43,466 nucleotides of DNA from Chlamydiota bacterium. GTDB lineage: Bacteria > Chlamydiota > Chlamydiia > Chlamydiales > JABDDJ01. The DNA is taken from the NCBI GenBank assembly GCA_013287645.1, contig JABDDJ010000018.1, positions 1-43,466 on the forward strand, given 5' to 3'. A program made the translations under genes and the position numbers. Positions 25,698 through 33,013 of the stretch are shown here, piece after piece (within the stretch, counting starts at the first letter, position 1; the number at the start of each line of letters is the position of its first letter). Under the pieces are notes generated by a model. It searched no databases and was not told where the DNA came from. It was given only the letters and a program-made list of their open reading frames with translations.

Positions 25698-26645
25698 CTA
25701 ACTGGGAGCAAATGCAACTTCTTTCCCGAGGAGCTTTTTTAGGACTTCTGTGGCGAAGTCCTTTCCTTTTAGCTCTTTTTGGATAAGTTCTCTTTCCTTT
25801 TTGTAATGCGTAATGACCGGATCTTCCATCAAAGGAGCACAAAATGATCCAAAACTTGGAATATCCAAATTTTCAATGGATAATTTTTCATCTTCTTTTT
25901 TAGGTATTTTTTCATGGAAATAACTTTTAAATAACGGATAATCATCAGCAACATGGTCTTTCCCACCCATTTTCACATAAAGAGAAAAAAAATAAGAGTT
26001 TCTTTCACCAAATCCATAAAGAATTCCTAGTAAATATTGATTATTCATAACTTTTTTCCAAAAAACAGAGTCTTGATTTCCAAAGTCAAGTGTAACTTCT
26101 AAGGGGTTGAAATTCATCCCTGTTTCTCTAGAAAAAACTGTGTGATTTTTTTCTAGAGTCCATAGAATCTCACGGATGTTAATCATGTCGATAAGAAGAT
26201 AATGTTTATCTTCTGAAAGAGAGGTACGAAAAATGAAAGGAGGATTTGGGTAATTTTTTTTCCATTGAAGCCATTTCTGAAAGTTTTCATTAAGCTTAAT
26301 ATCTTTTTTAGTTTGTTCATTTAGAGCCTCTAAAAACTCTACTTTTTCCTTATCGCTGAATGTTTTCAATTGCGATTCCCATGATTTAATACACTCTTCT
26401 TTAGATGCTACACATATCATTCCTCCAGCCATAGGCTTAGATCCAAATAATGCATAAACCATGGTATCAGTAAGAAAAAATTTTTCTATAAAGTCTACCA
26501 TCCAAGATCTATCTTCAGCTGTGAGATATATGGCATTTTTTTCAGTCTTTTTCAGCTCTTCTGCATTTACAGATGTCGCATAAAAAAAACAGAGATATAT
26601 TAATAAAAAAACATGCGAAATAATTCGCATTAATTGTTTGCGCAT
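25698..26645 (-). CDS. secreted protein of unknown function
   Basis: 315 aa. A signal peptide is evident (KQLMRIISHVFLLIYLCFFYATSVNA, longer than average), followed by a soluble, lysine-rich mature domain with mixed helix and strand. No motif of a known enzyme is seen. The C-terminus FATEVLKKLLGKEVAFAPS is repeated in degraded form at 27691-27760, so a second copy of this gene once existed nearby. It is the last gene of a three-gene minus-strand operon (27058 to 25698); its start lies 3 bp after the zinc-ribbon gene. A 21-bp sequence 10 bp beyond its stop (25668-25688) recurs at 27191-27211. Confidence 0.75.
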   Translation of the reverse strand: MRKQLMRIISHVFLLIYLCFFYATSVNAEELKKTEKNAIYLTAEDRSWMVDFIEKFFLTDTMVYALFGSKPMAGGMICVASKEECIKSWESQLKTFSDKEKVEFLEALNEQTKKDIKLNENFQKWLQWKKNYPNPPFIFRTSLSEDKHYLLIDMINIREILWTLEKNHTVFSRETGMNFNPLEVTLDFGNQDSVFWKKVMNNQYLLGILYGFGERNSYFFSLYVKMGGKDHVADDYPLFKSYFHEKIPKKEDEKLSIENLDIPSFGSFCAPLMEDPVITHYKKERELIQKELKGKDFATEVLKKLLGKEVAFAPS

Positions 26646-26648
26646 ATT

Positions 26649-26876
26649 TTACCAATTCGGAAGTGCAATAATATCGGTGCTTTTGCATCTTGGACACTGA
26701 TAATCAAATACTCTTCCTTCCCATTCATATCTACAATTTGGATTATTACAGTGCAATTTAAATAATTTGTTTCCAACTATTTCAAGAGAAATAGGAATAA
26801 AATAACCTTCTTCATCTTCATAAAGGAGAGGAATATGCAATACTTCGCCATCGTCCATCTGCAAAAGTGCACTCAT
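26649..26876 (-). CDS. small zinc-ribbon protein
   Basis: 75 aa. The C-terminal half has four cysteines in zinc-ribbon spacing (CNNPNC and CPRC, 12 residues apart) with an aromatic YEWEGRVFDYQ strand between them. The acidic N-terminal half has no known motif and no signal peptide, so it should be cytoplasmic. Its ATG overlaps the stop of the upstream gene (ATGA, 26873-26876), showing translational coupling. The downstream secreted protein starts 3 bp after its stop. A chaperone or regulator for its secreted neighbours is one possibility, but function is unknown. Confidence 0.7.
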   Translation of the reverse strand: MSALLQMDDGEVLHIPLLYEDEEGYFIPISLEIVGNKLFKLHCNNPNCRYEWEGRVFDYQCPRCKSTDIIALPNW

Positions 26877-27058
26877 ATCGCCCAGCTAATTTCAATTTGT
26901 TTAATGACCTGAGGAGAATCAGAAATGATATGATTGGAAGTATTTATTGAAAGGTTAAGATAATAATTTTCTATGGAGTCATTATCTATACAGTGAGCTG
27001 GTAGATTGCCAAATGGATTCACCAACAGAAAGGCGAAAAAAACATATTTAAAATTCAT
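26873..27058 (-). CDS. small secreted protein, first gene of the operon
   Basis: 61 aa from the ATG at 27058, chosen because GAGGTG stands 3-4 bp upstream and because this start gives a clean signal peptide (MNFKYVFFAFLLVNPFGNLPAHC). A longer reading from 27166 would hide the signal internally. The mature peptide is about 40 residues, with little recognisable beyond Asn/Ile-rich strands. The stop overlaps the start of the zinc-ribbon gene. No family is recognised. Confidence 0.6.
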   Translation of the reverse strand: MNFKYVFFAFLLVNPFGNLPAHCIDNDSIENYYLNLSINTSNHIISDSPQVIKQIEISWAI

Positions 27059-27230
27059 AGTCACCTCAAATTTAGAATTGTCATTGTCGTTAAAGTAATT
27101 TTTTGAAGAAAACCTAACATATGCGCATAATTTTGTAAAGCATTTCGTAAAGAATGCTATAATCAAAATTGACGATTTCGATAGTAACTGCTAGGATTTG
27201 ATGGTTAACTCGAATGTTTTTGGAGAAAAT

Positions 27231-27674
27231 ATGGCCAGCGTCAATACCAAAGCTACACATAAGTTCGTTATAGTACTCAATGAAAAGTCTCCGGTAGGAA
27301 AACTGTTTAGCGCGACAGGACAGCTTGCGATGTCTTTGTATGATGATGCAACGCCAGAGCAAAGAGAGCAGATGTCTTTTATACCTTTCTTGAATACAGG
27401 GGGAAGTAGTCTTATCTCAATAACAACTTGTTCATTTGTAGTGTTAAAAGGTACTGGAAATCAATTACTTACACTCTATTCTACAGCGTGCCAGCAGGAT
27501 CAGTTTTTATCAGCGATTTTCACTAGCACTATGTCCTATAACAGTATTGAAGAAGATCTTCTGATTAAAACCGCCACAACACCACTAGATCAAATGGAGC
27601 CCTACGGCGTTGGTCTCTTTGGCTCAATCGAACAGCTTGCACCTCTTACCAAAAAGTTCTCGCTCTTCAAATAG
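27231..27674 (+). CDS. DUF2000-like protein
   Basis: 147 aa from the ATG at 27231, supported by GGAG 5 bp upstream; an in-frame ATG at 27201 would add ten residues. The pattern KFVIVLNEKSPVGKLFSATGQLAMSL, then a FIPFL segment and ITTCSFVVLKGTGNQLLTLYSTA, resembles the DUF2000 family, whose members have a peptidyl-tRNA-hydrolase-like fold and no settled function. No signal peptide is present. It lies alone on the plus strand between the secreted-protein operon and a gene remnant. The family call is from remembered pattern only. Confidence 0.62.
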   Translation: MASVNTKATHKFVIVLNEKSPVGKLFSATGQLAMSLYDDATPEQREQMSFIPFLNTGGSSLISITTCSFVVLKGTGNQLLTLYSTACQQDQFLSAIFTSTMSYNSIEEDLLIKTATTPLDQMEPYGVGLFGSIEQLAPLTKKFSLFK

Positions 27675-27690
27675 TCAACATAATGAATAA

Positions 27691-27760
27691 TTAATCAGGA
27701 ACAAAAGCAACCTCATTACCTAGGTGCTTCTTGAAAATTTCCTTGCAAAATTACCTTTTC
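27691..27760 (-). pseudogene. 3' remnant of a second copy of the 315-aa secreted-protein gene
   Basis: The minus-strand translation ends KEIFKKHLGNEVAFVPD and a stop codon, closely matching the C-terminus TEVLKKLLGKEVAFAPS of the gene at 25698-26645. A little upstream, KGNFA (compare KGKDFA) appears in another frame, so a single-base frameshift separates the pieces. Nothing further upstream is recognisable. Confidence 0.7.
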
Positions 27761-27772
27761 TAAAGTAATTTT
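27747..27772. promoter_or_regulatory. Inverted repeat in the leader of the DUF4143 ATPase gene
   Basis: AAAATTAC (27747-27754) and GTAATTTT (27765-27772) form 8-bp perfect arms with a 10-bp spacer, 37 bp before the ATPase ATG. The placement is suitable for an operator or promoter-proximal site. It is unrelated in sequence to the palindromes of the other ATPase gene at 1079-1127. Confidence 0.5.
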
Positions 27773-27808
27773 ACATGTAGATATCACCTCTTTAGGAGTA
27801 ATATTTCT

Positions 27809-29122
27809 ATGTATTCTGAACGAATCAACAAAGAAAAGTTAATCTCTTCATTTTTAAGAGGCTATGTTACGGCAATTTTAGGACCTCGCAGAGTCGGTAA
27901 AACACTCTTTGTAAAGCATTACGCCGAACAACATCCTGAACGCCTTTGGGTAATGCTAAACATGGATATTATGAAAGAACGTATTCGTATCCAAGCTCAA
28001 GAGCTAGAGATAATGATTGAAGAAAAGGCTCTGCAAAAAATTGGAGGTGCGAAAAAAATTTGGGTTGTGATTGATGAAGCCCAGAAATGTCCAGAAGTAT
28101 TTGATCAAATTAAGGTACTATACGATCAATTCAAAGGAGAGGACAAAATAAAATTTATTTTGACTGGATCAGCTATTTTGAGTTTGCATCAATTCAGCGC
28201 CGAATCTTTAGCAGGAAGGATAGAGCTTCACCATTTGTATGAATTTACTCTTCGGGAAGCTGCATTAGTTAAATACCAAAATCTTTCTCTTACATCTTTG
28301 TTTGATTTGATAGATGGAGCCAAGCATCCCGAAGAGATTGGACAAGTAATTCATGAATTGTCTCCCTTTAAGCCCATGCTCTCTAAGCAGCTAGAGGAGC
28401 TTCTTATTTGGAGCGGACTTCCTGAAATTTTTGAGATTCCAACAGAAGAAGAAAAAATCTTGTATCTCAGTAACTATATTCAGACTTATTTGGAAAAGGA
28501 TATAAGACCAATCCAAACAATTACTGATCTTCACTTATATCGAAATCTCATGAATATTATTGCGGAACAAACAGGTTCAGTAAGGGAGGATCAGAAGATC
28601 ATTGAAGCGCTTGGTTGTACACGGGATACACTAAAAAAATATAGGGGATATTTAGGATCCACTCTTCAGTATCAAGATGTGTATCCATTTATTGGAAGCA
28701 CCTTAAAGCGTGTTGTAAAATCTCCTAAAGGGTATTTATTAAACAACGGAATTGTCTCCGTTTTAACGGGATTGAATCAAATACCCTTATTAGAAAAAAG
28801 CGGGCTCATTGGACATCGATTTGAAAACTGGTTCCTTAATGAATTAAATACTTGGTTAGCAAGGGAGCCATACAGAGCAGAAATTTATTACTGGAGGTTA
28901 TCAACTGGTACAGAAGTCGATTTTGTTCTTGAAAGAAAGCCTAAAATCTATCCGTTTGAGGTGACTTACAAAGGAATTCCCGATAGAAAAAAAATTAAAA
29001 ATTTGTACCGTTTCCTTGCGGAAGAACCAAGGGCTGAATGGGGCTATTATATTTATCGTGGAAATTTTCAAGTCGATGAAGAGAAAAAAATTTGTTTTAT
29101 CCCTTCATGGGCTATTGCTTAA
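27809..29122 (+). CDS. AAA+ ATPase with DUF4143 C-terminal domain
   Basis: 437 aa, full length. Walker A is GPRRVGKT (residues 25-32), the Walker B strand is KIWVVIDEAQK (about 81-91), and sensor 1 is FILTGSA. A central winged-helix-like region follows (IIEALGCTRDTLKKY), then the C-terminal nuclease-like domain with TGTEVDFVLE and the IYPFEV strand, as in archaeal-type ATPases of this family. An AGGAG SD lies 10 bp before the ATG. Such genes occur as scattered, frequently lost accessory genes; here one complete copy, one partial copy (1-1066) and one remnant (25354-25644) coexist. Suggested roles include toxin-like or defence functions, but none is established. Confidence 0.88.
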   Translation: MYSERINKEKLISSFLRGYVTAILGPRRVGKTLFVKHYAEQHPERLWVMLNMDIMKERIRIQAQELEIMIEEKALQKIGGAKKIWVVIDEAQKCPEVFDQIKVLYDQFKGEDKIKFILTGSAILSLHQFSAESLAGRIELHHLYEFTLREAALVKYQNLSLTSLFDLIDGAKHPEEIGQVIHELSPFKPMLSKQLEELLIWSGLPEIFEIPTEEEKILYLSNYIQTYLEKDIRPIQTITDLHLYRNLMNIIAEQTGSVREDQKIIEALGCTRDTLKKYRGYLGSTLQYQDVYPFIGSTLKRVVKSPKGYLLNNGIVSVLTGLNQIPLLEKSGLIGHRFENWFLNELNTWLAREPYRAEIYYWRLSTGTEVDFVLERKPKIYPFEVTYKGIPDRKKIKNLYRFLAEEPRAEWGYYIYRGNFQVDEEKKICFIPSWAIA

Positions 29123-29139
29123 AATTTTTATAGCGTTTT

Positions 29140-29190
29140 TGACATTCGTAATGTCATATTTGCTTTCATTATGACATTAATGATGTCATA
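29140..29190. promoter_or_regulatory. Twin TGACAT/ATGTCA palindromes downstream of the ATPase gene
   Basis: TGACATT-cgt-AATGTCA (29140-29156) and TATGACAT-taatg-ATGTCATA (29170-29190) have centres 32 bp apart, the same helical phasing as the twin palindromes at 1079-1127. They lie 18 bp past the ATPase stop and 340 bp before the Fic ATG. No gene begins directly after them, so they may be the leader of a lost gene. Confidence 0.6.
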
Positions 29191-29234
29191 TTTTCAAAAA
29201 AAGTCGTGAATCAAAAAGGCTGAAATTTAGATAG

Positions 29235-29361
29235 AGTGATGATAAGAACCTTTGTTATTATCGAAAAGGCATGAAATCGATAATAAGGAACAACGCTATT
29301 CTCATTGGTGATGATAGAAATCCTCGTTATTATCGAATATTGACATTTTCGATAATAACGG
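29235..29361. repeat. 127-bp direct repeat, copy 1, with two inverted TTATTATCGA pairs
   Basis: Aligns without gaps to 31848-31974 with 10 mismatches (117 of 127 identical). Each copy holds two identical-geometry inverted pairs: TTATTATCGA at 29255-29264 with its complement at 29277-29286, and again at 29327-29336 with 29349-29358, where the arms extend to 13 bp. The conserved arms and exact spacing point to protein binding. The 410-bp gap between 29122 and 29532 is filled by this repeat, the twin palindromes before it and the inverted repeat after it; no credible gene is present. Confidence 0.92.
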
Positions 29362-29454
29362 TGGAAAGCTTCTCTAAGTTGGAATCAAGAACTTGGTTCA
29401 AATTGATACCAAAAATATATACTCAAGAACTCTTGAATAATAACCCTAAATTTT

Positions 29455-29529
29455 ATAACCTTATTCTAATTCTCTTGAATAGCAAAGGAAAAATATGCCT
29501 GCTATTCTAACGCACTAGAATAAGGTTAT
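29455..29529. promoter_or_regulatory. Inverted repeat in the Fic gene leader
   Basis: ATAACCTTATTCTA (29455-29468) is repeated inverted as TAGAATAAGGTTAT (29516-29529), ending 2 bp before the Fic ATG at 29532. A third half-site TATTCTA (29503-29509) pairs locally with TAGAATA (29516-29522). The right arm covers the position expected for the SD (AAGG), so either protein binding or RNA folding here could block translation of the Fic gene. Confidence 0.7.
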
Positions 29530-29531
29530 TT

Positions 29532-30674
29532 ATGAATAGAAGTGGTCAATACATTTCTCAAATAAGTGGATATAAAGCTTTCATTCCTTCTCCATTGCCG
29601 CCAAATCCCCCCATTAAAATGGACGAATCTATGAATCAACTGCTTTCAGAGGCGAATATAGCTCTGGGTAGATTGGATACAATGGGATACTTGCTTCCCA
29701 ATGTCGATTACATTATTGCCATGTATGTTCGCAAAGAGGCTCTTTTAAGTTCTCAAATTGAAGGAACTCAAGCTTCTCTAGATGATATTTTTGAATACGA
29801 AAGCCAAGTCCCAATCAAAAATACCTTGGACGTGGAAGAGGTGGTAAATTATATTAAAGCTTTGAATCATGGTTTGAAACGCATTGAAGAATTTCCTATG
29901 AGTGTTCGCTTAATCAAAGAAATTCACAATATTCTTCTTTCACAAACTCGTGGTATGGATAAAACACCTGGGGAGTTTAAGCGATCGCAAAATTGGATCG
30001 GGCCTCCTGGCTGTACTCTTAAACATGCTTCATTTGTTCCTCCACCTCCAGCTGAGACCTTAGATGCAATGAGTGAATTGGAGTTATATTTGCATAAAAC
30101 TCATAAACTTCCCATTCTAATAACTTGTGCTTTGATTCACTATCAATTTGAAACCATTCATCCATTTTTAGATGGAAATGGACGAATTGGACGTTTGCTT
30201 ATTACTTTTTATTTATGTTGGAAAAAAGTCATGCAAAAACCTCTTCTATACTTAAGTTATTACTTTAAATTACATCGTCAAGAGTACTATGATAGGCTTA
30301 ATTTGGTTAGGGAGAAAGGAGATTATGAGCAATGGATTAATTTCTTTTTGAAAGGTATTATTTGGGCCTCTGAATCTGCTTTAGAAACGATCAAACAAGT
30401 ATTAGCATTGGCTGATATTCATAAGAAAAAATTAATTAAAGAAAAAATTTCTTCTCCTATAGCGATTGGACTTCTTGATTATTTATTTACAAAACCTCAT
30501 GTATCGACTCACGATATTGCAGAACATTTTCAAATGACATTTCAAACAGCTCAAACACTTATAAATCATTTTGTTGAACTAGAAATATTACGCGAAATTA
30601 CTGGCAAAAAAAGGGGTCGTCGTTATAGCTATTGGCAATATCTTGAATATCTCTCGGAGGGGACAAATCTCTGA
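29532..30674 (+). CDS. Fic-domain AMP-transferase, class II, with C-terminal winged helix
   Basis: 380 aa. The catalytic Fic motif HPFLDGNGRIGR occupies residues 210-221 and matches HPFx(D/E)GNxR exactly, so it should transfer AMP (or a related nucleotide group) to hydroxyl groups of target proteins. The N-terminal inhibitory motif (S/T)xxxE(G/N) is SSQIEG at 73-78, with E77 as the autoinhibitory glutamate, making it class II. The C-terminus (about 310-370) is a winged-helix DNA-binding domain (VSTHDIAEHFQMTFQTAQTLINHF). That domain combined with the inverted repeat overlapping its start suggests self-regulation. No signal peptide; it could act in the bacterium or be a secreted effector. AMPylation is the usual but not the only reaction of the family. 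Confidence 0.92.
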   Translation: MNRSGQYISQISGYKAFIPSPLPPNPPIKMDESMNQLLSEANIALGRLDTMGYLLPNVDYIIAMYVRKEALLSSQIEGTQASLDDIFEYESQVPIKNTLDVEEVVNYIKALNHGLKRIEEFPMSVRLIKEIHNILLSQTRGMDKTPGEFKRSQNWIGPPGCTLKHASFVPPPPAETLDAMSELELYLHKTHKLPILITCALIHYQFETIHPFLDGNGRIGRLLITFYLCWKKVMQKPLLYLSYYFKLHRQEYYDRLNLVREKGDYEQWINFFLKGIIWASESALETIKQVLALADIHKKKLIKEKISSPIAIGLLDYLFTKPHVSTHDIAEHFQMTFQTAQTLINHFVELEILREITGKKRGRRYSYWQYLEYLSEGTNL

Positions 30675-30797
30675 TTATCATATTCTAGACAACAGTATCG
30701 TTTACAAGTGTTAACCTGCGATCTTTAATATGAATTCTCAATGACGTCTTCAAATATTGCTATCAAGATAGAAAGAACTAACCGAGAGTAGAAGAAT

Positions 30798-31769
30798 TTA
30801 AAGATTTTTTATTTTTATAGATTCATGGACTATTCCTACAAGTGCTACAACCATGATAAGGGTGACAAGGGCTAGCAATTGACTCATTGGATTGGTGTCA
30901 ATCCTTCGCCGATTTTCTGGTATTAAGCCGTCTGGCGTAGTGTTCAAAAATTCGTAATACAGGGCTTTGGCTGCATCTTTGCTAGATCGAGGAGCTGTAA
31001 GAACAAAATTTTTTAATTGATCGTGAATTGGCAGGATGCGGAAATATTTTGGATGTTGAGCAGGAACTGGAAATTTGGAAAGTTCACTGTACATTTTCCA
31101 ATACTCAAGAATAACTGGCATGACAGGTTCAAAATCATTCTGACGTTCCACTTTTCGATAAATTCTAATATTTTGAGATTTTAGCTTTGATATGAGGGCA
31201 TCTCTGGAAAAACCATACTGTTCTAAAATATCAGATGTAGGGTAGAGCTTCAACTTTCTTCCTATTCCATTCATGCTTATAGACACTTCATGGCTAAGAT
31301 AAACGAATGAATGATGATTCCAAATATCGTCAAGATATACTAAATCACCTGTAGCAATATCTTTTAATTTAATTTTCTGGAATTTTTTATAAACCCAATC
31401 TTCAGATAATGGTGTTCTGTCCACAAACTTTTCGACAGGGAATATACCTGCAGATACAAGGGCTGTTCCATGACAATTTGATACGATAGCTTGATACTTA
31501 CCATAGAATAGACGTACTGTACGAGGCAAAATTGTTTGGATGTTAGCTCGATAGGTAAATCCTTGACTAGATAGCGATTTCTCGTGGATTTGTTTTACTA
31601 CAGGAAAGGTTAATGAGATACTAGGATCAATTTTTTTTGTATATTCAGTGATCAAAGTAATCGTTCTAGCAATAAATTTTTTACTGTTAGAAGCTAATAA
31701 AATACGTTTTCCTTTTCTAGACTCAAAACAAAAGGTTTTAAATTTAGTAGGTACGGATAAACAGTTCAT
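30798..31769 (-). CDS. NlpC/P60-like cysteine hydrolase with C-terminal membrane anchor
   Basis: 323 aa. The pattern SNCHGTALVSAG (C99) followed about 50 residues later by GDLVYLDDIWNHHSFVYL (H152/H153) fits the catalytic Cys and His placement of NlpC/P60 and related papain-fold hydrolases: the Cys heads a helix and the His lies on a strand after a GDLV turn. The remaining sequence is unfamiliar. A single hydrophobic segment (about 300-318, LLALVTLIMVVALVGIV) lies a few residues from the C-terminus and there is no N-terminal signal peptide, so a tail-anchored topology is likely. Candidate roles are peptidoglycan remodelling or, if secreted by type III secretion, cleavage or deamidation of host proteins at a membrane. 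Family placement is tentative. Confidence 0.62.
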   Translation of the reverse strand: MNCLSVPTKFKTFCFESRKGKRILLASNSKKFIARTITLITEYTKKIDPSISLTFPVVKQIHEKSLSSQGFTYRANIQTILPRTVRLFYGKYQAIVSNCHGTALVSAGIFPVEKFVDRTPLSEDWVYKKFQKIKLKDIATGDLVYLDDIWNHHSFVYLSHEVSISMNGIGRKLKLYPTSDILEQYGFSRDALISKLKSQNIRIYRKVERQNDFEPVMPVILEYWKMYSELSKFPVPAQHPKYFRILPIHDQLKNFVLTAPRSSKDAAKALYYEFLNTTPDGLIPENRRRIDTNPMSQLLALVTLIMVVALVGIVHESIKIKNL

Positions 31770-31847
31770 TAAATTTTTCCTGATTGATAAGTGTAAAGCT
31801 TATCAAGATTAGTAATTAATGACAAATTATTTTTAATGATTGCATAA

Positions 31848-31974
31848 AGTGATGATAAGAACCTTTTTTATTATCGAAAATGCATAAAATCGATAATAAG
31901 GACCAATGTTATGCTCATTGGTGATGATAGTAATCACCGTTATTATCGAATATTGACATTTTCGATAATAACGG
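31848..31974. repeat. 127-bp direct repeat, copy 2
   Basis: Same element as 29235-29361, same orientation, including both inverted TTATTATCGA/TCGATAATAA pairs. It lies 52 bp before the gene at 32027, so here it could serve as that gene's promoter/operator region. The two copies bracket the Fic and cysteine-hydrolase genes. Confidence 0.92.
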
Positions 31975-32026
31975 CTAGGATATTAACCTAATAAGAATAA
32001 ATAGAGACATTTAAAAAGGTAAATTT

Positions 32027-32467
32027 ATGAATCCTCTAGGTCTAAGTCTAATTGATAGTAAAAAGGAAACAACACAAGAAGCCCTTCCACCAATCATTGC
32101 GACTTTGTACGGTTCTGGAGCGATATTCAGAGTACGCTGTGAAGCAACAGGAGAATGGCTCGATAGGGCATATGGTTCACTGGGTTATAGAACTGAAGAA
32201 GAGAAAAAAATAATGAGAGAAACTATAAAAAAAGTTGAATATCAATTTCATGAAGTGAAAGAACAATTTGATATACTTTGGGTATCACTTCCTGTAGGTT
32301 TCTGGCTTAGTGATGGACGCTTAGTTTCTCCTGACTATACCTTGGGTGAGCGTGTGAAAGCTTATCACGGACGCAAGGAAGAGATATTAAGCATGGGTCG
32401 TACGATCCGTTACGTTAAAGATGGCTCATGGACATTTTTACCATCAGAAATCACCTCTCGCAAGTAA
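32027..32467 (+). CDS. hypothetical protein downstream of the palindromic repeat
   Basis: 146 aa, probably soluble, no signal or membrane segment. The central part is helical and charged (TEEEKKIMRETIKKVEYQFHEVKEQFD), followed by an aromatic stretch (ILWVSLPVGFWLSDGRLVSPDYTLGE). No family is recognised. An AAAGGT SD lies about 6 bp before the ATG. The 127-bp repeat directly upstream suggests it is controlled by the factor that binds the TTATTATCGA sites. Confidence 0.65.
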   Translation: MNPLGLSLIDSKKETTQEALPPIIATLYGSGAIFRVRCEATGEWLDRAYGSLGYRTEEEKKIMRETIKKVEYQFHEVKEQFDILWVSLPVGFWLSDGRLVSPDYTLGERVKAYHGRKEEILSMGRTIRYVKDGSWTFLPSEITSRK

Positions 32468-32520
32468 AGGCAAAAAAAGATCCCGGTCGTCAAAAAATCT
32501 TCGTTCTTCAAGCTATTCTA

Positions 32521-32715
32521 TTATTTTTTTTCAGTAGGTTTCTCGATAATATTTTTCTCAATAATAGGCTTTTCAATGACCGGCTTTTCTATTATTTTAG
32601 AAGTTCCTCCTCCCTGGGTAGTAAAGAAGCCTGAGAAAAAGGCAATGCCTATTGCTATTATTACCAATACGACAATTGCTACAATTGCTGTATTACTTGA
32701 ACCGTTGTCTGCCAT
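32521..32715 (-). CDS. small single-pass membrane protein with IIEKP repeats
   Basis: 64 aa. A perfect AAGGAGG SD lies 5-6 bp before the ATG, arguing strongly that this short frame is real. One transmembrane helix (about 10-31) is followed by a glycine-rich hinge and four five-residue repeats (IIEKP, VIEKP, IIEKN, IIEKP) separated by single residues or joined directly. The topology is probably N-terminus inside with the repeat tail periplasmic. No family is recognised. It lies between the gene at 32027 (convergent) and tRNA-Ser. Confidence 0.75.
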   Translation of the reverse strand: MADNGSSNTAIVAIVVLVIIAIGIAFFSGFFTTQGGGTSKIIEKPVIEKPIIEKNIIEKPTEKK

Positions 32716-32817
32716 ATAGCCTCCTTAAACAAATTTTTTTTGGAAATAATATGAAAAAAAATTTTAAGGCAATATTTTTATTTTCGGATAAGAGAAATAA
32801 CCCACGACTTAAAGGAA

Positions 32818-32903
32818 CGGAAGAGGAGGGATTCGAACCCCCGGACCCCGAAGGGGTCTTCTGTTTTCAAGACAGACGCATTCGGCCGCTCTGCCACTCT
32901 TCC
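32818..32903 (-). tRNA. tRNA-Ser (anticodon UGA)
   Basis: 86 nt without encoded CCA. The acceptor stem is GGAAGAG/CTCTTCC plus discriminator G. The anticodon stem TCTGT/ACAGA carries the loop CTTGAAA, giving anticodon TGA. The long variable arm GACCCC-TTCG-GGGTC is typical of class II tRNAs. The T-arm has GTTCGAATC. It decodes UCA and, by wobble, other UCN codons. Confidence 0.97.
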
Positions 32904-33013
32904 TAAATTTGTCAAGACTTATAGCTTTTTTTTTTTCTTTCGTCAAGTGTTAATTATTTATTGAAAATGCAATAATTAAGTTGAGCTCAAAATAATTCAA
33001 CTAGAGTAATATT

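Noticed and set aside
29271..29510. 79-aa open frame between the ATPase and Fic genes
   Set aside because: It begins inside the 127-bp repeat, has no SD and no recognisable composition; the second repeat copy does not preserve a corresponding gene. Treated as chance.
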